From: Hirudinaria manillensis
Lineage: Eukaryota > Annelida > Clitellata > Hirudinida > Hirudinidae
Reading direction: 5' to 3'
NCBI GenBank assembly: GCA_034509925.1
Contig: CM067533.1
Coordinates: forward strand, 2,558,001-2,622,000
Length of the DNA: 64,000 bases
Part shown: piece after piece, positions 1 to 10,100 of the stretch
Numbering within the stretch: the first letter of the stretch is position 1
Layout of the letters: every line of letters starts with the position of its first letter
Notes under the pieces: generated by a model
What the model was told of the DNA's origin: nothing
The model's input: only the letters and a program-made list of their open reading frames with translations
The model's database searches: none
Translations under genes and position numbers: made by a program

Positions 1-22
1 CGCCCATTTATGGCGTGATTAA
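1..22 (+). repeat. 3' end of a preceding monomer
   Basis: These bases match the last 22 bases of the tail module (CGCCCATTTATGGCG followed by TGATTAA). They show that the array continues to the left of the window. Confidence 0.95.
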
Positions 23-90
23 TTGAAGAGTAAGGGCTTGTTATTCTTTGTTTTTATGGAAATTAAATTTTATTTCTATGGAAATCATCG
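23..90 (+). repeat. Leader module of the reference monomer
   Basis: This AT-rich segment separates the GC-rich tail of one monomer from the first 89-bp subrepeat of the next. It contains two ATGGAAAT words 22 bp apart (56 and 78). Its last bases (GGAAATCATCG) resemble the end of a subrepeat (AAAGTCATCAG), so the left edge may be a decayed subrepeat remnant. It is highly conserved across the array. Exceptions include CTTTTATGG and TTCCATGG variants in the monomers at 32357, 37084 and 37742. Confidence 0.85.
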
Positions 91-179
91 GACAATGTCA
101 ACTCCAAATAGAGCTTCGATTTCACACAGTACGAGTCATGAATCTTCTAACAAGAGAAGAAAGAAATTGCAAGTCATCA
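91..179 (+). repeat. 89-bp subrepeat, type A (first position)
   Basis: It starts GACAATGTCAACTCC, continues AAATAGAGCTTCG, carries CACAGTACGAG in the middle, and ends AAATTGCAAGTCATC. These marks separate it from types B and C. It occupies the first position in almost every monomer. A common subvariant reads GAATGAAATTG instead of GAAAGAAATTG, and this tracks particular lineages such as the higher-order repeat copies. Confidence 0.93.
140..147 (+). promoter_or_regulatory. GAANNTTC dyad in each 89-bp subrepeat
   Basis: GAATCTTC is a two-unit inverted GAA/TTC arrangement of the kind recognised, weakly, by heat-shock factors. It is present in types A, B and C, so the window holds more than 300 copies at 89-bp spacing. 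A third in-phase unit is missing in the adjacent sequence, so affinity would be expected to be low. Single-copy chance occurrence followed by repeat amplification explains it equally well. Confidence 0.2.
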
Positions 180-268
180 GACAAAGTCAACTCCAAAGAC
201 TGCTTCGATTTCACACAATACAAGTCATGAATCTTCTAACAAGAGAAGAAAGAAATTGAAAGTCATCA
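180..268 (+). repeat. 89-bp subrepeat, type B (interior, expandable)
   Basis: Type B starts GACAAAGTCAACTCC, continues AAAGACTGCTTCG and ACAATACAAGTC, and ends AAATTGAAAGTCATC. It is absent from 480-bp monomers, present once in 569-bp monomers, and repeated two to four times in longer ones, so it is the main unit of expansion. Variants include AACAAGTGAAG, TTTCCCACAA (common between 29.4 and 43.1 kb), CAAAGGCTGC, and a TTGCAAG ending. Confidence 0.93.
185..190 (-). promoter_or_regulatory. W-box-like TTGACT, minus strand, in subrepeats B and C
   Basis: The minus strand of AGTCAA is TTGACT, which fits the WRKY W-box TTGACY. It occurs in types B and C and in the 16-bp stub. Type A has TGTCAA (TTGACA) and does not fit. 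A six-base motif is easily present by chance in an 89-bp unit, so this records a motif and not a demonstrated site. Confidence 0.15.
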
Positions 269-357
269 GACAAAGTCAACTCCAAAGACTGCTTCGATTT
301 CACACAATACAAGTCATGAATCTTCTAACAACAAAAGAAAGAAATTGGAAGTCATAA
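269..357 (+). repeat. 89-bp subrepeat, type C (last position)
   Basis: Type C matches B for its first two thirds, then diverges as AACAACAAAAGAAAG and AAATTGGAAGTCATA. It is the last full copy before the tail in nearly all monomers. Exceptions are the monomer at 41514, where C is missing, the one at 42830, where its end is a B/C hybrid, and the one at 21447, where C occurs twice. Confidence 0.93.
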
Positions 358-373
358 GACAAAGTCAACTCCA
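358..373 (+). repeat. Truncated fourth subrepeat at the tail junction
   Basis: GACAAAGTCAACTCCA repeats the first 16 bases of subrepeats B and C, after which the sequence switches to the unique tail. This stub marks the fixed right edge of the 89-bp domain and is kept even in the monomer at 15773, which has lost all full subrepeats. Confidence 0.88.
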
Positions 374-487
374 GCACAATATCTTCACAAACAATTGTCT
401 TTTCCGTAACGTAACCTCCATCATGCGCGGAGTAGATGTGAACTCTAGTCCCGCCGGCCGAGAAATGCCATAGCCAACTCGCTCTCC

Positions 488-497
488 TTAATTTATA
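488..497 (-). promoter_or_regulatory. TATA-box-like element, minus strand, in every tail
   Basis: On the minus strand the tail reads GCTATAAATTAAGG, a good match to the plant TATA-box consensus, with GC-rich sequence and GCATGC/TGCATG words upstream. If active, transcription would run leftward through the 89-bp subrepeats. Two monomers (tails near 38300 and 50910) have TTTTGTAG here, which destroys the box. Seen: the motif and its conservation. Inferred: any promoter role. Confidence 0.3.
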
Positions 498-537
498 GCT
501 ATCGGCGCCTCAGCAGCATGCAGGCGTGCATCGCGTG

Positions 538-556
538 CGTGCTAGCTACTAGCACG
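538..556. repeat. Inverted repeat, 8-bp arms with a 3-bp spacer
   Basis: CGTGCTAG, spacer CTA, then CTAGCACG form a perfect inverted repeat that recurs once in almost every monomer. A T-to-A change (TACAAGC) breaks one pair in the monomers at 25398, 43310, 46066, 51579 and 56522. It could be a protein-binding dyad or a small DNA hairpin. There is no T-run after it to suggest a terminator. Confidence 0.75.
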
Positions 557-574
557 AGGCTTGGCTTCCCGCCC

Positions 575-581
575 ATTTATA
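575..581 (-). promoter_or_regulatory. Second TATA-like element, minus strand, polymorphic
   Basis: In the TTTATAGCG tail variant the minus strand reads CGCTATAAATGGGC, a TATAAAT box about 80 bp upstream (in minus-strand direction) of the one at 488-497. Most monomers have TTTATGGCG, giving CATAAAT and a broken box. A third class, TTTATGACG, creates a TGACGTG word. Intact copies end the monomers starting at 23, 592, 2295, 3433, 20309, 21447, 58229, 59936 and 61163. Function is conjecture. Confidence 0.25.
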
Positions 582-591
582 GCGTGATTAA

Positions 592-1156
592 TTGAAGAGT
601 AAGGGCTTGTTATTCTTTGTTTTTATGGAAATTAAATTTTATTTCTATGGAAATCATCGGACAATGTCAACTCCAAATAGAGCTTCGATTTCAGTACGAG
701 TCATGAATCTTCTAACATGAGAAGAAAGAAATTGCAAGTCATCAGACAAAGTCAACTCCAAAGACTGCTTCGATTTCACACAATACAAGTCATGAATCTT
801 CTAACAAGTGAAGAAAGAAATTGAAAGTCATCAGACAAAGTCAACTCCAAAGACTGCTTCGATTTCACACAATACAAGTCATGAATCTTCTAACAACAAA
901 AGAAAGAAATTGGAAGTCATAAGACAAAGTCAACTCCAGCACAATATCTTCACAAACAATTGTCTTTTCCGTAACGTAACCTCCATCATGCGCGGAGTAG
1001 ATGTGAACTCTAGTCCCGCCGGCCGAGAAATGCCATAGCCAACTCGCTCTCCTTAATTTATAGCTATCGGCGCCTCAGCAGCATGCAGGCGTGCATCGCG
1101 TGCGTGCTAGCTACTAGCACGAGGCTTGGCTTCCCGCCCATTTATAGCGTGATTAA
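592..1156 (+). repeat. Monomer with a 4-bp deletion in subrepeat A (565 bp)
   Basis: The first subrepeat reads GATTTCAGTACGAG where others have GATTTCACACAGTACGAG, a loss of CACA (or ACAC) from a short CA repeat. It also has AACATGAGAAG for AACAAGAGAAG and an AACAAGTGAAG type B subrepeat. The tail is the CCGTAACG type and ends TTTATAGCG. Confidence 0.9.
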
Positions 1157-4100
1157 TTGAAGAGTAAGGGCTTGTTATTCTTTGTTTTTATGGAAATTAA
1201 ATTTTATTTCTATGGAAATCATCGGACAATGTCAACTCCAAATAGAGCTTCGATTTCACACAGTACGAGTCATGAATCTTCTAACAAGAGAAGAAAGAAA
1301 TTGCAAGTCATCAGACAAAGTCAACTCCAAAGACTGCTTCGATTTCACACAATACAAGTCATGAATCTTCTAACAAGAGAAGAAAGAAATTGAAAGTCAT
1401 CAGACAAAGTCAACTCCAAAGACTGCTTCGATTTCACACAATACAAGTCATGAATCTTCTAACAACAAAAGAAAGAAATTGGAAGTCATAAGACAAAGTC
1501 AACTCCAGCACAATATCTTCACAAACAATTGTCTTTTCCGTAACGTAACCTCCATCATGCGCGGAGTAGATGTGAACTCTAGTCCCGCCGGCCGAGAAAT
1601 GCCATAGCCAACTCGCTCTCCTTAATTTATAGCTATCGGCGCCTCAGCAGCATGCAGGCGTGCATCGCGTGCGTGCTAGCTACTAGCACGAGGCTTGGCT
1701 TCCCGCCCATTTATGGCGTGATTAATTGAAGAGTAAGGGCTTGTTATTCTTTGTTTTTATGGAAATTAAATTTTATTTCTATGGAAATCATCGGACAATG
1801 TCAACTCCAAATAGAGCTTCGATTTCACACAGTACGAGTCATGAATCTTCTAACAAGAGAAGAAAGAAATTGCAAGTCATCAGACAAAGTCAACTCCAAA
1901 GACTGCTTCGATTTCACACAATACAAGTCATGAATCTTCTAACAAGAGAAGAAAGAAATTGAAAGTCATCAGACAAAGTCAACTCCAAAGACTGCTTCGA
2001 TTTCACACAATACAAGTCATGAATCTTCTAACAACAAAAGAAAGAAATTGGAAGTCATAAGACAAAGTCAACTCCAGCACAATATCTTCACAAACAATTG
2101 TCTTTTCCGACACGTAACCTCCATCATGCGCGGAGTAGATGTGAACTCTAGTCCCGCCGGCCGAGAAATGCCATAGCCAACTCGCTCTCCTTAATTTATA
2201 GCTATCGGCGCCTCAGCAGCATGCAGGCGTGCATCGCGTGCGTGCTAGCTACTAGCACGAGGCTTGGCTTCCCGCCCATTTATGGCGTGATTAATTGAAG
2301 AGTAAGGGCTTGTTATTCTTTGTTTTTATGGAAATTAAATTTTATTTCTATGGAAATCATCGGACAATGTCAACTCCAAATAGAGCTTCGATTTCACACA
2401 GTACGAGTCATGAATCTTCTAACAAGAGAAGAAAGAAATTGCAAGTCATCAGACAAAGTCAACTCCAAAGACTGCTTCGATTTCACACAATACAAGTCAT
2501 GAATCTTCTAACAAGTGAAGAAAGAAATTGAAAGTCATCAGACAAAGTCAACTCCAAAGACTGCTTCGATTTCACACAATACAAGTCATGAATCTTCTAA
2601 CAACAAAAGAAAGAAATTGGAAGTCATAAGACAAAGTCAACTCCAGCACAATATCTTCACAAACAATTGTCTTTTCCGTAACGTAACCTCCATCATGCGC
2701 GGAGTAGATGTGAACTCTAGTCCCGCCGGCCGAGAAATGCCATAGCCAACTCGCTCTCCTTAATTTATAGCTATCGGCGCCTCAGCAGCATGCAGGCGTG
2801 CATCGCGTGCGTGCTAGCTACTAGCACGAGGCTTGGCTTCCCGCCCATTTATAGCGTGATTAATTGAAGAGTAAGGGCTTGTTATTCTTTGTTTTTATGG
2901 AAATTAAATTTTATTTCTATGGAAATCATCGGACAATGTCAACTCCAAATAGAGCTTCGATTTCACACAGTACGAGTCATGAATCTTCTAACAAGAGAAG
3001 AAAGAAATTGCAAGTCATCAGACAAAGTCAACTCCAAAGACTGCTTCGATTTCACACAATACAAGTCATGAATCTTCTAACAAGAGAAGAAAGAAATTGA
3101 AAGTCATCAGACAAAGTCAACTCCAAAGACTGCTTCGATTTCACACAATACAAGTCATGAATCTTCTAACAACAAAAGAAAGAAATTGGAAGTCATAAGA
3201 CAAAGTCAACTCCAGCACAATATCTTCACAAACAATTGTCTTTTCCGACACGTAACCTCCATCATGCGCGGAGTAGATGTGAACTCTAGTCCCGCCGGCC
3301 GAGAAATGCCATAGCCAACTCGCTCTCCTTAATTTATAGCTATCGGCGCCTCAGCAGCATGCAGGCGTGCATCGCGTGCGTGCTAGCTACTAGCACGAGG
3401 CTTGGCTTCCCGCCCATTTATGGCGTGATTAATTGAAGAGTAAGGGCTTGTTATTCTTTGTTTTTATGGAAATTAAATTTTATTTCTATGGAAATCATCG
3501 GACAATATCAACTCCAAATAGAGCTTCGATTTCACACAGTACGAGTCATGAATCTTCTAACAAGATAAGAAAGAAATTGCAAGTCATCAGACAAAGTCAA
3601 CTCCAAAGACTGCTTCGATTTCACACAATACAAGTCATGAATCTTCTAACAAGAGAAGAAAGAAATTGAAAGTCATCAGACAAAGTCAACTCCAAAGACT
3701 GCTTCGATTTCACACAATACAAGTCATGAATCTTCTAACAAGTGAAGAAAGAAATTGAAAGTCATCAGACAAAGTCAACTCCAAAGACTGCTTCGATTTC
3801 ACACAATACAAGTCATGAATCTTCTAACAACAAAAGAAAGAAATTGGAAGTCATAAGACAAAGTCAACTCCAGCACAATATCTTCACAAACAATTGTCTT
3901 TTCCGTAACGTAACCTCCATCATGCGCGGAGTAGATGTGAACTCTAGTCCCGCCGGCCGAGAAATGCCATAGCCAACTCGCTCTCCTTAATTTATAGCTA
4001 TCGGCGCCTCAGCAGCATGCAGGCGTGCATCGCGTGCGTGCTAGCTACTAGCACGAGGCTTGGCTTCCCGCCCATTTATAGCGTGATTAATTGAAGAGTA

Positions 4101-6455
4101 AGGGCTTGTTATTCTTTGTTTTTATGGAAATTAAATTTTATTTCTATGGAAATCATCGGACAATGTCAACTCCAAATAGAGCTTCGATTTCACACAGTAC
4201 GAGTCATGAATCTTCTAACAAGAGAAGAAAGAAATTGCAAGTCATCAGACAAAGTCAACTCCAAAGACTGCTTCGATTTCACACAATACAAGTCATGAAT
4301 CTTCTAACAAGAGAAGAAAGAAATTGAAAGTCATCAGACAAAGTCAACTCCAAAGACTGCTTCGATTTCACACAATACAAGTCATGAATCTTCTAACAAC
4401 AAAAGAAAGAAATTGGAAGTCATAAGACAAAGTCAACTCCAGCACAATATCTTCACAAACAATTGTCTTTTCCGACACGTAACCTCCATCATGCGCGGAG
4501 TAGATGTGAACTCTAGTCCCGCCGGCCGAGAAATGCCATAGCCAACTCGCTCTCCTTAATTTATAGCTATCGGCGCCTCAGCAGCATGCAGGCGTGCATC
4601 GCGTGCGTGCTAGCTACTAGCACGAGGCTTGGCTTCCCGCCCATTTATGGCGTGATTAATTGAAGAGTAAGGGCTTGTTATTCTTTGTTTTTATGGAAAT
4701 TAAATTTTATTTCTATGGAAATCATCGGACAATGTCAACTCCAAATAGAGCTTCGATTTCACACAGTACGAGTCATGAATCTTCTAACAAGAGAAGAAAG
4801 AAATTGCAAGTCATCAGACAAAGTCAACTCCAAAGACTGCTTCGATTTCACACAATACAAGTCATGAATCTTCTAACAAGAGAAGAAAGAAATTGAAAGT
4901 CATCAGACAAAGTCAACTCCAAAGACTGCTTCGATTTCACACAATACAAGTCATGAATCTTCTAACAACAAAAGAAAGAAATTGGAAGTCATAAGACAAA
5001 GTCAACTCCAGCACAATATCTTCACAAACAATTGTCTTTTCCGTAACGTAACCTCCATCATGCGCGGAGTAGATGTGAACTCTAGTCCCGCCGGCCGAGA
5101 AATGCCATAGCCAACTCGCTCTCCTTAATTTATAGCTATCGGCGCCTCAGCAGCATGCAGGCGTGCATCGCGTGCGTGCTAGCTACTAGCACGAGGCTTG
5201 GCTTCCCGCCCATTTATGGCGTGATTAATTGAAGAGTAAGGGCTTGTTATTCTTTGTTTTTATGGAAATTAAATTTTATTTCTATGGAAATCATCGGACA
5301 ATGTCAACTCCAAATAGAGCTTCGATTTCACACAGTACGAGTCATGAATCTTCTAACAAGAGAAGAAAGAAATTGCAAGTCATCAGACAAAGTCAACTCC
5401 AAAGACTGCTTCGATTTCACACAATACAAGTCATGAATCTTCTAACAAGAGAAGAAAGAAATTGAAAGTCATCAGACAAAGTCAACTCCAAAGACTGCTT
5501 CGATTTCACACAATACAAGTCATGAATCTTCTAACAACAAAAGAAAGAAATTGGAAGTCATAAGACAAAGTCAACTCCAGCACAATATCTTCACAAACAA
5601 TTGTCTTTTCCGACACGTAACCTCCATCATGCGCGGAGTAGATGTGAACTCTAGTCCCGCCGGCCGAGAAATGCCATAGCCAACTCGCTCTCCTTAATTT
5701 ATAGCTATCGGCGCCTCAGCAGCATGCAGGCGTGCATCGCGTGCGTGCTAGCTACTAGCACGAGGCTTGGCTTCCCGCCCATTTATGGCGTGATTAATTG
5801 AAGAGTAAGGGCTTGTTATTCTTTGTTTTTATGGAAATTAAATTTTATTTCTATGGAAATCATCGGACAATGTCAACTCCAAATAGAGCTTCGATTTCAC
5901 ACAGTACGAGTCATGAATCTTCTAACAAGAGAAGAAAGAAATTGCAAGTCATCAGACAAAGTCAACTCCAAAGACTGCTTCGATTTCACACAATACAAGT
6001 CATGAATCTTCTAACAAGAGAAGAAAGAAATTGAAAGTCATCAGACAAAGTCAACTCCAAAGACTGCTTCGATTTCACACAATACAAGTCATGAATCTTC
6101 TAACAAGAGAAGAAAGAAATTGAAAGTCATCAGACAAAGTCAACTCCAAAGACTGCTTCGATTTCACACAATACAAGTCATGAATCTTCTAACAACAAAA
6201 GAAAGAAATTGGAAGTCATAAGACAAAGTCAACTCCAGCACAATATCTTCACAAACAATTGACTTTTCCGTAACGTAACCTCCATCATGCGCGGAGTAGA
6301 TGTGAACTCTAGTCCCGCCGGCCGAGAAATGCCATAGCCAACTCGCACTCCTCAATTTATAGCTATCGGCGCCTCAGCAGCATGCAGGCGTGCATCGCGT
6401 GCGTGCTAGCTACTAGCACGAGGTTTGGCTTCCCGCCCATTTATGGCGTGATTAA
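1157..6455 (+). repeat. Nine monomers with alternating tail variants (dimer period)
   Basis: Monomers start at 1157, 1726, 2295, 2864, 3433, 4091, 4660, 5229 and 5798. All are 569 bp except those at 3433 and 5798 (658 bp, one extra B). The tails alternate CCGTAACG, CCGACACG, CCGTAACG and so on through the whole stretch. The copies at 2295 and 3433 share the AACAAGTGAAG type B subrepeat and the TTTATAGCG end. This two-monomer alternation (about 1138 bp, or 1227 bp where a B is added) is a dimeric higher-order repeat. The 3433 copy has private changes (CAATATCAAC and AAGATAAGAAAG). The 5798 copy has a tail with TTGACTTTTCC and CACTCCTCAAT. Confidence 0.88.
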
Positions 6456-7113
6456 TTGAAGAGTAAGGGCTTGTTATTCTTTGTTTTTATGGAAATTAAA
6501 TTTTATTTCTATGGAAATCATCGGACAATGTCAACTCCAAATAGAGCATCGATTTAACACAGTACGAGTCATGAATCTTCTAACAAGAGTAGAATGAAAT
6601 TGCAAGTCATCAGACAAAGTCAACTCCAAAGACTGCTTCGATTTCACACAATACAAGTCATGAATCTTCTAACAAGAGAAGAAAGAAATTGAAAGTCATC
6701 AGACAAAGTCAACTCCAAAGACTGCTTCGATTTCACACAATACAAGTCATGAATCTTCTAACAAGAGAAGAAAGAAATTGAAAGTCATCAGACAAAGTCA
6801 ACTCCAAAGACTGCTTCGATTTCACACAATACAAGTCATGAATCTTCTAACAACAAAAGAAAGAAATTGGAAGTCATAAGACAAAGTCAACTCCAGCACA
6901 ATATCTTCACAAACAATTGTCTTTTCCGAAACGTAACCTCCATCATGCGCGGAGTAGATGTGAACTCTAGTCCCGCCGGCCGAGAAATGCCATAGCCAAC
7001 TCGCTCTCCTTAATTTATAGCTATCGGCGCCTCAGCAGCATGCAGGCGTGCATCGCGTGCGTGCTAGCTACTAGCACGAGGCTTGGCTTCCCGCCCATTT
7101 ATGGCGTGATTAA
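6456..7113 (+). repeat. 658-bp monomer with a divergent subrepeat A
   Basis: Its first subrepeat has several private changes (AGAGCATCG, TTTAACACAG, AGAGTAGAATG). Two B copies and a C follow. Its tail is the first in the window with CCGAAACG, the type that dominates to the right, so it marks the transition from the left-hand dimer zone. Confidence 0.9.
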
Positions 7114-10100
7114 TTGAAGAGTAAGGGCTTGTTATTCTTTGTTTTTATGGAAATTAAATTTTATTTCTATGGAAATCATCGGACAATGTCAACTCCAAAT
7201 AGAGCTTCGATTTCACACAGTACGAGTCATGAATCTTCTAACAAGAGAAGAAAGAAATTGCAAGTCATCAGACAAAGTCAACTCCAAAGACTGCTTCGAT
7301 TTCACACAATACAAGTCATGAATCTTCTAACAACAAAAGAAAGAAATTGGAAGTCATAAGACAAAGTCAACTCCAGCACAATATCTTCACAAACAATTGT
7401 CTTTTCCGAAACGTAACCTCCATCATGCGCGGAGTAGATGTGAACTCTAGTCCCGCCGGCCGAGAAATGCCATAGCCAACTCGCTCTCCTTAATTTATAG
7501 CTATCGGCGCCTCAGCAGCATGCAGGCGTGCATCGCGTGCGTGCTAGCTACTAGCACGAGGCTTGGCTTCCCGCCCATTTATGGCGTGATTAATTGAAGA
7601 GTAAGGGCTTGTTATTCTTTGTTTTTATGGAAATTAAATTTTATTTCTATGGAAATCATCGGACAATGTCAACTCCAAATAGAGCTTCGATTTCACACAG
7701 TACGAGTCATGAATCTTCTAACAAGAGAAGAAAGAAATTGCAAGTCATCAGACAAAGTCAACTCCAAAGACTGCTTCGATTTCACACAATACAAGTCATG
7801 AATCTTCTAACAAGAGAAGAAAGAAATTGAAAGTCATCAGACAAAGTCAACTCCAAAGACTGCTTCGATTTCACACAATACAAGTCATGAATCTTCTAAC
7901 AACAAAAGAAAGAAATTGGAAGTCATAAGACAAAGTCAACTCCAGCACAATATCTTCACAAACAATTGTCTTTTCCGTAACGTAACCTCCATCATGCGCG
8001 GAGTAGATGTGAACTCTAGTCCCGCCGGCCGAGAAATGCCATAGCCAACTCGCTCTCCTTAATTTATAGCTATCGGCGCCTCAGCAGCATGCAGGCGTGC
8101 ATCGCGTGCGTGCTAGCTACTAGCACGAGGCTTGGCTTCCCGCCCATTTATGGCGTGATTAATTGAAGAGTAAGGGCTTGTTATTCTTTGTTTTTATGGA
8201 AATTAAATTTTATTTCTATGGAAATCATCGGACAATGTCAACTCCAAATAGAGCTTCGATTTCACACAGTACGAGTCATGAATCTTCTAACAAGAGAAGA
8301 ATGAAATTGCAAGTCATCAGACAAAGTCAACTCCAAAGACTGCTTCGATTTCACACAATACAAGTCATGAATCTTCTAACAAGAGAAGAAAGAAATTGAA
8401 AGTCATCAGACAAAGTCAACTCCAAAGACTGCTTCGATTTCACACAATACAAGTCATGAATCTTCTAACAACAAAAGAAAGAAATTGGAAGTCATAAGAC
8501 AAAGTCAACTCCAGCACAATATCTTCACAAACAATTGTCTTTTCCGAAACGTAACCTCCATCATGCGCGGAGTAGATGTGAACTCTAGTCCCGCCGGCCG
8601 AGAAATGCCATAGCCAACTCGCTCTCCTTAATTTATAGCTATCGGCGCCTCAGCAGCATGCAGGCGTGCATCGCGTGCGTGCTAGCTACTAGCACGAGGC
8701 TTGGCTTCCCGCCCATTTATGGCGTGATTAATTGAAGAGTAAGGGCTTGTTATTCTTTGTTTTTATGGAAATTAAATTTTATTTCTATGGAAATCATCGG
8801 ACAATGTCAACTCCAAATAGAGCTTCGATTTCACACAGTACGAGTCATGAATCTTCTAACAAGAGAAGAAAGAAATTGCAAGTCATCAGACAAAGTCAAC
8901 TCCAAAGACTGCTTCGATTTCACACAATACAAGTCATGAATCTTCTAACAACAAAAGAAAGAAATTGGAAGTCATAAGACAAAGTCAACTCCAGCACAAT
9001 ATCTTCACAAACAATTGTCTTTTCCGAAACGTAACCTCCATCATGCGCGGAGTAGATGTGAACTCTAGTCCCGCCGGCCGAGAAATGCCATAGCCAACTC
9101 GCTCTCCTTAATTTATAGCTATCGGCGCCTCAGCAGCATGCAGGCGTGCATCGCGTGCGTGCTAGCTACTAGCACGAGGCTTGGCTTCCCGCCCATTTAT
9201 GGCGTGATTAATTGAAGAGTAAGGGCTTGTTATTCTTTGTTTTTATGGAAATTAAATTTTATTTCTATGGAAATCATCGGACAATGTCAACTCCAAATAG
9301 AGCTTCGATTTCACACAGTACGAGTCATGAATCTTCTAACAAGAGAAGAATGAAATTGCAAGTCATCAGACAAAGTCAACTCCAAATAGAGCTTCGATTT
9401 CACACAATACAAGTCATGAATCTTCTAACAAGAGAAGAAAGAAATTGCAAGTCATCAGACAAAGTCAACTCCAAAGACTGCTTCGATTTCACACAATACA
9501 AGTCATGAATCTTCTAACAACAAAAGAAAGAAATTGGAAGTCATAAGACAAAGTCAACTCCAGCACAATATCTTCACAAACAATTGTCTTTTCCGAAACG
9601 TAACCTCCATCATGCGCGGAGTAGATGTGAACTCTAGTCCCGCCGGCCGAGAAATGCCATAGCCAACTCGCTCTCCTTAATTTATAGCTATCGGCGCCTC
9701 AGCAGCATGCAGGCGTGCATCGCGTGCGTGCTAGCTACTAGCACGAGGCTTGGCTTCCCGCCCATTTATGGCGTGATTAATTGAAGAGTAAGGGCTTGTT
9801 ATTCTTTGTTTTTATGGAAATTAAATTTTATTTCTATGGAAATCATCGGACAATGTCAACTCCAAATAGAGCTTCGATTTCACACAGTACGAGTCATGAA
9901 TCTTCTAACAAGAGAAGAATGAAATTGCAAGTCATCGGACAAAGTCAACTCCAAATAGAGCTTCGATTTCACACAGTACGAGTCATGAATCTTCTAACAA
10001 GAGAAGAAAGAAATTGCAAGTCATCAGACAAAGTCAACTCCAAAGACTGCTTCGATTTCACACAATACAAGTCATGAATCTTCTAACAACAAAAGAAAGA

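Larger units (their letters stand above)
23..591 (+). repeat. Reference satellite monomer, 569 bp, three subrepeats
   Basis: This is the first complete monomer and a good reference for the commonest (569-bp) class. Its order is leader 23-90, subrepeat A 91-179, subrepeat B 180-268, subrepeat C 269-357, a 16-bp stub of a fourth subrepeat 358-373, and a unique tail 374-591. The AT-rich left two thirds and GC-rich right third give each monomer a bipartite composition. 569 is not a multiple of three, and neither is the 89-bp subrepeat, so no reading frame can be maintained through the array. It ends with the CATTTATAGCG tail variant; most other monomers have CATTTATGGCG. Confidence 0.95.
374..591 (+). 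repeat. Unique tail module, mostly GC-rich, with short palindromes
   Basis: The tail is single copy within each monomer. It begins AT-rich, including the palindrome ACAATTGT (391-398), then becomes GC- and CpG-rich from about 407. Short palindromes are GCCGGC (453-458), ATAGCTAT (495-502), GGCGCC (504-509) and GCATGC (516-521), followed by an 8-bp-arm inverted repeat at 538-556. Most diagnostic substitutions lie here: CCGTAACG, CCGACACG or CCGAAACG near 405; GCGTGG for GCGCGG; GGCGGAG for GGCCGAG; ATGTAGG for ATGCAGG; and TTTATAGCG, TTTATGGCG or TTTATGACG at the end. Read on the minus strand it resembles a TATA-containing plant promoter and 5' leader. That reading is inference. Confidence 0.9.

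Noticed and set aside
538-556. Rho-independent terminator
   Set aside because: The inverted repeat has no T-tract after it on either strand and lies in a eukaryotic-type satellite.
6456-7593. Length compensation: 658- and 480-bp monomers often adjacent (sum 1138, twice 569), suggesting reciprocal exchange products
   Set aside because: With about a quarter of monomers in the 480 class, such neighbours are expected fairly often, and duplicated higher-order copies inflate the count. Unequal exchange would also not normally leave both products side by side.
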